Of a stretch of DNA of 64,000 bases, positions 59,098 through 64,000 are shown in pieces (the first letter of the stretch is position 1; each line of letters opens with the position of its first letter). The stretch is from an uncultured Bacteroidales bacterium. Lineage in GTDB: Bacteria; Bacteroidota; Bacteroidia; Bacteroidales; Bacteroidaceae. Under the pieces are notes generated by a model. It saw only the letters and a list, made by a program, of their open reading frames with translations. It did not search any database and was not told the origin of the DNA. Position numbers and translations under genes: made by a program. The DNA lies in assembly GCA_902789725.1 (NCBI GenBank), contig CADAPC010000003.1:1-64000 (forward strand). The letters run 5' to 3'.

Positions 59098-61313
59098 CTT
59101 GTCACGTTTTTTACTCCTTTCACCGTGGAGAGTTTCTTCATCAGTTGCGTCAGCTGGTTCTGGTCGTCAATCATCACGGTGAGGGTGCCTGAGAAAAGCC
59201 CGTCTTCTGAAGAGCGGATGTTCAGCCCTCGCAGCATAACGTTCTTCTCCTTGTTGATGATGGAGGTGATGTTGTTGACAATACCGATGTCGTCGTTGCC
59301 CACCACATAGAGGTTGACCGGATACTGCTTGCCACCCTTTCCGGCCCAGCGTGCTCGTAGAACCCGATAGCCCATGCGCTCCTTCAGCAAGGCGGCATTG
59401 GGACAGTCGGAGCGGTGCACCTTGATGCCTCGGTTCACAGTGACGAAGCCAAACACATCGTCGCCATAGATGGGGTTGCAGCATTTTGCCAAGCTATAAT
59501 CCACGCCCTTCAGGTTGTTGTCCAGCACCAGCACGTCGGCATTGCCCTGAGCGTGATCGTCCTGCACCGTAGCCACATAGCCGTCGGCACTCCGCTGTTC
59601 GGTGGAGAACGCGCTGGGGTTGGCATCGCGCTCCTGCAGTTCCAGGTATTGCTCAATGACGGTGTTCACATCGAGTACCTCCTCGGCAATGGCTTTGTAG
59701 AACTCTGTCACATGCTTGTACCCCATCCGCTTAATGAGCCTCATCATGGTCGATTCGTCTGGCTCAATCTTCTTGTTCTTGAACTTGCGCTCCAAGGCTT
59801 CTTTGGCGAAGGTCGATACTTGCATTTCCTGCTCAGTGAGCGACTGGCGAATCTTAGCCCTCGCCTTGGGGGTGACAGCTATGTTGAGCCAGTCGCGCTT
59901 GGGTTGCTGCTTGGGCGAAGTGATGATTTCCACTTGGTCGCCACTCTGCAACTTGGTGCGGATGTGCACATTCTTTCCGTTCACCTTTCCACCTGTGCAT
60001 CGACATCCCACGGTGGTGTGAATCTGGAAAGCAAAGTCGAGCACTGTGGCTCCCTTGGGCAGTTTGAACAGGTCGCCCTTGGGGGTGAAGACAAACACCT
60101 CGTCGCTGTAGAGGTCCACCTTGAAGCGGTCCACCAGCTGCTCATCGCTCTCTGTGTGGTTCTCCAAAGCCGAGCGGATGTCCTTCAGCCAATCCTCCAA
60201 CTTGCTGCCGCTATCCTTCACGCCCTTGTAGCGCCAATGGGCGGCAAGACCACGCTCTGCAATCTCGTCCATCCGCTCTGTGCGAATTTGAATCTCCACC
60301 CATTTGCCCTCAGGCCCCATCACCGTGATGTGCAAGGACTCGTAACCATTGGACTTAGGCACCGAGAGCCAGTCGCGCAGACGTTTGGGGTTGGGGCGGT
60401 ACATGTCGGTGACGATTGAAAACACCTGCCAGCAATCCTGCTTCTCCTTGTCGGGTTCAGAGTCGAGGATGATGCGGATGGCGAAGAGGTCGTAGATGCC
60501 TTCAAATTTGCACTTCTGCTTCTTCATCTTCTGCCAAATGGAGTGAATGGACTTGGTGCGTCCCTTGATGTGAAACTTCAACCCTGTGGCCTTCAGCTTC
60601 TCCTCAATGGGGCCGATGAAATTGGCTATGTAGAGGTCGCGAGTGGCGCGGGTGGCACTCAGTTTCTCCTTAATCATGTAGAAGACATCTGGCTCCAAGT
60701 ACTTGAGCGACAGGTCTTCCAGTTCCCTCTTGATGAGATACAAGCCCAACTTGTGCGCCAACGGAGCGTAGAGCCTCGAAGCCTCCGTGGCCACCCTTGT
60801 GCGCTCCTCAATCTCTCCCCTGTCCTTAATCTGGCGCATCAGGTTCACGCGGTCGGCAATGATGATGAAGATGACGCGCATGTCCTCAGCAAACGAGAGG
60901 AGCAGGTCGCGAAAGTTCTCCGTCTCGATGGAGGGATTCTTGGCATAAAGCTCGTTGACACGCAGAATGCCGTGAATGATGTGAGCCACTTCGTGACCAA
61001 ATTCTTGCCTGACAGACTCTTCGCTAATCACGCCGATGGTGACACAATCATGGAGCAGGATGCTGACGATGGAGGCGCGGTTCAGCCCTATCTCCTCAGC
61101 CGTGATGACAGCCGTCTGGAGGTCGAAGAGAATGGGGTTCAATCCGAACTTGTCGCGATGCAGACGGTCGGTTTCCACCGCCTGCAAGAGAATCTCCTTT
61201 ATCTTCCGAAAATCGTCAGGGTTCAACACATCGGCCACCAGCGACTGCAATTTCTTCACTGTCAGCAGAAGCTCGTTCTTCTCCTCTATAGAAAAGGTTG
61301 CTAATTCTTCCAT
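59094..61313 (-). CDS. RelA/SpoT family (p)ppGpp synthetase with degenerate hydrolase motif
   Basis: The 739-residue protein has the long Rel layout: N-terminal HD-type hydrolase domain, synthetase domain (GRTKSIHSIWQKM, VPKSNGYESLH, VEIQIRTERMDEIAERGLAAHWRYKG), TGS domain (VFVFTPKGDLFKLPKGATVLDF), a conserved Cys-containing helical region and an ACT domain. In the hydrolase domain the HDxxED motif reads H88-D-C-V-T-I, so the catalytic Glu-Asp is lost, and ADRLHNMR reads ADRVNLMR. It is therefore more likely a synthetase (RelA-like role) than a bifunctional enzyme. A second Rel/SpoT elsewhere would be needed for hydrolysis. It is co-transcribed with rlmH. Confidence 0.88.
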
Positions 61314-61722
61314 ATTCCTTGTTTGACCACCCCTAGGGGTGTCTCTTTTAACTATTTCTGTCGAAAATCATGCATTTGCGATGCAAATGTACACAAAATG
61401 ATTGACATTTAAGTTCCATCAGGCATAAAAATTTTTTCCGTACGCTATCCAAAATACATTCTGCATTGCAAAATATACATTTCTCGTCGCAGAATTTATA
61501 TTCTACGGCGCAGAATATAGATTCCATGCCTCATTTTGAATTTCAAATGACTTAGGAGAGAAGTTTGCAAGCCAAGGCAAGGACGTTTGTACGGTGTTGC
61601 AGAAAAGTTTGAGCCAAGTGGCATAATGCGCCTCTGAGGATAGCAATATTTACCCATAGGCAACAAAAATACGCTCAACGAGGCGAAAATGAGTTCAGAA
61701 AAGAAGGAAAATGCGGAAATAG
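61314..61722. other. Intergenic region between rel and the DUF4301 gene
   Basis: Apart from the 21-bp-phased repeats at 61459-61525 and the promoter at its right end, I see no gene in this AT-rich stretch. A 60-codon minus-strand frame (61496-61678) contains a repeat-derived ILRRR segment and lacks gene features. Confidence 0.6.
61459..61525. repeat. Degenerate tandem repeat with period near 21 bp
   Basis: Units starting TTCT/TTCC at 61459, 61481, 61501 and 61522 share the core GCAGAATATA (or close variants) for three copies. A perfect dyad TATATTCT/AGAATATA (61497-61504 and 61512-61519) joins the second and third copies. Period and dyad architecture resemble the array at 35223-35279, although the sequence differs. 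Confidence 0.6.
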
Positions 61723-61753
61723 TTTGTAGTTTCGTTTATTCTGTGTATCTTTG
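61723..61753 (+). promoter_or_regulatory. Promoter of the DUF4301 gene
   Basis: TTTG (61723-61726), 19 bases, then TATCTTTG (61746-61753) is an excellent consensus match. The start codon at 61797 is 43 bases beyond the -7 box. Confidence 0.82.
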
Positions 61754-61796
61754 GAAAATTTTTTTGAAGACCAAATCTTTTTAATCACTTAAAACT

Positions 61797-63284
61797 ATGC
61801 TTACACAAGAAGACAAAGATTTTCTCGCCAAGAAAGGCATCTCGGAAGAGAAGCTGAATGCGCAATTAGAATGTTTCAAGACTGGTTTCCCATGGCTGAA
61901 GCTGGCAGGAGCTGCTTCGCCCGGCAATGGCATCACCATCCCCACCGAGGATGAGAAGAAGGGCTATCTCGCCGCATGGGACGCTTACTTGGACGGGGCA
62001 GGCAAAGTGCTGAAATTCGTGCCCGCATCGGGTGCGGCCAGCCGCATGTTCAAGAACCTGTTCGAATACCTCGACACGGAGGAGAAGACGGAATTTATCC
62101 AAAAGTTTGAGAGCCACCTTCAGGAGTTCGCTTTCATCGACGACCTGAAGGCGGCCATCGCGAAGAACGGAGGCGACGGTAGCACCAAAACCGCCATCGC
62201 CACCCTGCTGGGCGAAGAGGGACTTTCGTACGGCAAACTGCCAAAAGGATTGCTGAAGTTCCACAAGTATGAGGATGGGGCACGCACTCCTGTGGAAGAG
62301 CATCTGGTGGAGGGTGCACTCTATGCGGCCGGAAAGAACGGCGAGGTGGCTGTCCACTTCACCGTAAGCCCAGAACATCGCCCACTGTTCGAAGCTTTGG
62401 TGGCAAAAGTGGCCCCCAAGTATGAGCAGAAGTATGGCGTGAAGTACTCCATCACGTTCTCTGAACAGAAAGCCAGCACCGACACAGTGGCTGCCAATCC
62501 CGACAACACTCCTTTCCGCGGCAAGGATGGCAAGATTCTCTTCCGCCCAGGTGGCCACGGAGCACTCATCGAGAACCTGAACGATTTGGATGCCGACATC
62601 ATCTTCATCAAGAACATCGACAACGTGGTGCCCGACCGTCTGAAGCCTGAAACGGTGGAGTACAAGAAGCTCATCGCCGGCGTGCTGGTGTGCAAGCAGA
62701 AAAAGGCGTTCCAGTACCTTGAGCTGCTCGACAGCGGCAAATACACGCATGCGCAGCTGGAAGACATCATCCGATTCCTGCGCGACGAACTCTGCTGCCG
62801 CAACCCTGAACTGAAGGACTTGGAGGACGCTGAGCTGGCCATCTATCTGAAAAAGAAGCTCAACCGCCCCATGCGCGTGTGCGGAATGGTGAAGAATGTG
62901 GGCGAACCCGGCGGAGGCCCCTTCTTGGCCTACAACCAGGACGGCACCATCAGCCTTCAGATTCTGGAAAGCAGCCAAATTGACAAGAACAATGCTGAAT
63001 ACCTGCAAATGTTCCAAAACGGCACCCACTTCAACCCTGTTGACCTGGTGTGCGCTGTGAAAGACTTCAAGGGCAACAAGTTCGACCTCACCAAGTATGT
63101 TGATCACCAAACGGGCTTCATCTCCAGCAAGAGCAAGGACGGCAAGGAACTCAAGGCACTTGAATTGCCCGGACTTTGGAACGGGGCGATGAGCGACTGG
63201 AACACCATCTTCGTGGAGGTTCCACTGGGCACATTCAACCCCGTGAAGACAGTGAACGACCTCCTGCGCGAGCAGCACCAATAA
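61797..63284 (+). CDS. DUF4301 family protein
   Basis: The 495-residue cytoplasmic protein matches DUF4301, a family almost confined to Bacteroidota. It has no signal peptide. A conserved-looking Gly-rich VPASGAASRMFKNL segment near residue 80 and RPGGHGALIENLNDLDADI, near the middle, recall nucleotidyltransferase/sugar-phosphate uridylyltransferase motifs, but I do not assign an activity. It has its own promoter and precedes rsmG by 11 bases, so they may be co-transcribed. Confidence 0.85.
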   Translation: MLTQEDKDFLAKKGISEEKLNAQLECFKTGFPWLKLAGAASPGNGITIPTEDEKKGYLAAWDAYLDGAGKVLKFVPASGAASRMFKNLFEYLDTEEKTEFIQKFESHLQEFAFIDDLKAAIAKNGGDGSTKTAIATLLGEEGLSYGKLPKGLLKFHKYEDGARTPVEEHLVEGALYAAGKNGEVAVHFTVSPEHRPLFEALVAKVAPKYEQKYGVKYSITFSEQKASTDTVAANPDNTPFRGKDGKILFRPGGHGALIENLNDLDADIIFIKNIDNVVPDRLKPETVEYKKLIAGVLVCKQKKAFQYLELLDSGKYTHAQLEDIIRFLRDELCCRNPELKDLEDAELAIYLKKKLNRPMRVCGMVKNVGEPGGGPFLAYNQDGTISLQILESSQIDKNNAEYLQMFQNGTHFNPVDLVCAVKDFKGNKFDLTKYVDHQTGFISSKSKDGKELKALELPGLWNGAMSDWNTIFVEVPLGTFNPVKTVNDLLREQHQ

Positions 63285-63295
63285 ATGACTACAAC

Positions 63296-63928
63296 ATGAC
63301 GATAATTGAAAAATATTTCCATCAACTCACTACGCTTCAAGCTGAGCAATTTGCCCAGCTTGAAGCGCTTTACAACGACTGGAACGCCAAAATCAATGTC
63401 ATTTCGCGCAAGGACATCCAAAACCTCTACGAACACCACGTGCTCCACTCGCTGGGCATAGCCAAGGTGGTGAACTTCAGAGAAGACACAATGGTGATGG
63501 ACTTGGGCACCGGGGGAGGATTTCCCGGCATTCCCTTAGCCATTCTGTTTCCGGAGGTACAGTTTCACCTGGTGGACAGCGTGGGAAAGAAAGTGAAAGT
63601 AGCAAATGAAGTAGCCACAGCCATCGGGCTGAAAAACGTTAAGTTAAGTCATGCCCGAGCTGAAGAAGTGAAAGAGCAGTACGACTTTGTGGTCACACGT
63701 GCAGTGATGCCAATGGTGGACCTCATCAAGGTGGCGCGGAAAAACATCAAAAAGGAGCAGCACAACGCTGTGCCCAACGGCATCATCGCCTTGAAGGGCG
63801 GCGAACTGAACAGCGAAATTGCTTCGATGAAAAACATCGCTACTGTGTGGGAACTGAGCGATTATTTCGAGGAAGAGTATTTCAAAACGAAAAAGGTGGT
63901 GCATGTGACCATCGTCAATAAGAAATGA
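63296..63928 (+). CDS. rsmG: 16S rRNA (guanine-527-N7)-methyltransferase
   Basis: The 210-residue enzyme methylates G527 of 16S rRNA. The Rossmann SAM-binding motif MDLGTGGGFPGIPLAI and the preceding HHVLHSLGIAKVV (catalytic-region His) are characteristic. The ATG at 63296 is chosen because homologues begin close to the YFHQLTTLQ segment; the longer upstream frame overlaps the DUF4301 gene. Its stop overlaps the next start (ATGA). Confidence 0.94.
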   Translation: MTIIEKYFHQLTTLQAEQFAQLEALYNDWNAKINVISRKDIQNLYEHHVLHSLGIAKVVNFREDTMVMDLGTGGGFPGIPLAILFPEVQFHLVDSVGKKVKVANEVATAIGLKNVKLSHARAEEVKEQYDFVVTRAVMPMVDLIKVARKNIKKEQHNAVPNGIIALKGGELNSEIASMKNIATVWELSDYFEEEYFKTKKVVHVTIVNKK

Positions 63929-64000
63929 GCATGAACATCAAGACCTTTGAGGTCAACCCGTTAAGTGAAAACTGCTACGTAGTGAGCGACGAAACCAAGG
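63925..64000 (+). CDS. MBL-fold metallo-hydrolase, 5' end only
   Basis: The reading frame overlaps the rsmG stop (ATGA at 63925-63928) and continues to the window edge. The visible residues (NIKTFEVNPLSENCYVVSDE) match the N-terminus of small glyoxalase II-like metallo-beta-lactamase-fold proteins common in Bacteroidota. The zinc motif lies outside the window. The second ATG at 63931 is an alternative start. Confidence 0.65.
   Translation, partial: MSMNIKTFEVNPLSENCYVVSDETK

Noticed and set aside
61866-63281. 471-codon minus-strand open frame
   Set aside because: It is the antisense shadow of the DUF4301 gene, which has a consensus promoter; long antisense frames are common in GC-richer genes.

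Overview
The window reads as a chromosomal segment of a Prevotella-like member of the Bacteroidales. The support is: recurrent Bacteroidota promoters (TTTG, about 20 bases, then TAnnTTTG) with no strong Shine-Dalgarno sequences; an L-arabinose locus with a NrtR/Nudix-type AraR; a proline-tRNA ligase without the bacterial editing insertion; SLBB-type polysaccharide export; and a DUF4301 protein. Species was not determined.

Bases 1 to about 14,700 are an accessory island. It opens with a cluster of inverted repeats that looks like a transfer origin, followed by a mobilization gene carrying an in-frame amber codon. Next is a compact operon: small HTH protein, DNA methyltransferase, a large protein with two GHKL ATPase modules (N-terminal MORC-like, C-terminal histidine-kinase-like), and a protein with a phosphoreceiver-like N-terminus. 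Three helically phased 13-bp repeats and an HNH endonuclease follow. A second unit encodes an unrecognised 196-residue protein, an McrB-like AAA+ protein and a DUF2357/McrC-like nuclease, then a DUF2971 protein and an AlbA/Schlafen-type ATP-binding protein. The island ends against a cupin-type secreted-protein gene cut after about 60 codons, a probable insertion junction. The methyltransferase, MORC/kinase fusion, receiver and HNH set is my main candidate for an undescribed defence system: restriction-modification apparently coupled to a phosphorelay.

From 15,000 to 23,000 lies a surface-polysaccharide cluster: CDP-glycerol glycerophosphotransferase family protein, Wzx-like flippase, Wzy/ligase-like protein, Wzz-like protein and Wza-like SLBB exporter. 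From 23,000 to 35,200 are housekeeping and protein-quality genes: C1 aminopeptidase, peptidase T, MtgA, OmpA-like lipoprotein, ProS, an S37 peptidase, ClpC and HtpG.

From 35,200 to 46,000 is an L-arabinose and pentose-phosphate operon: mutarotase, Na+/solute symporter, AraR, AraD, AraA, AraB, transketolase and RpiB, closed by a strong terminator. It would import arabinose and convert it to xylulose 5-phosphate for the non-oxidative pentose phosphate pathway. From 46,300 to 48,400 is an SPFH, DUF2975 and XRE cassette with inverted repeats at its promoter.

The rest holds a very large secreted macroglobulin-like protein, a CPBP protease, SppA, a secreted GH2 beta-galactosidase, RlmH, a Rel-family (p)ppGpp enzyme with a degraded hydrolase motif, a DUF4301 protein, RsmG and the start of an MBL-fold hydrolase. 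Several intergenic regions carry short repeats: arrays with a period near 21 bp, a dispersed 42-bp unit, and 11-bp units at a gene end. No rRNA, tRNA or CRISPR array was found.
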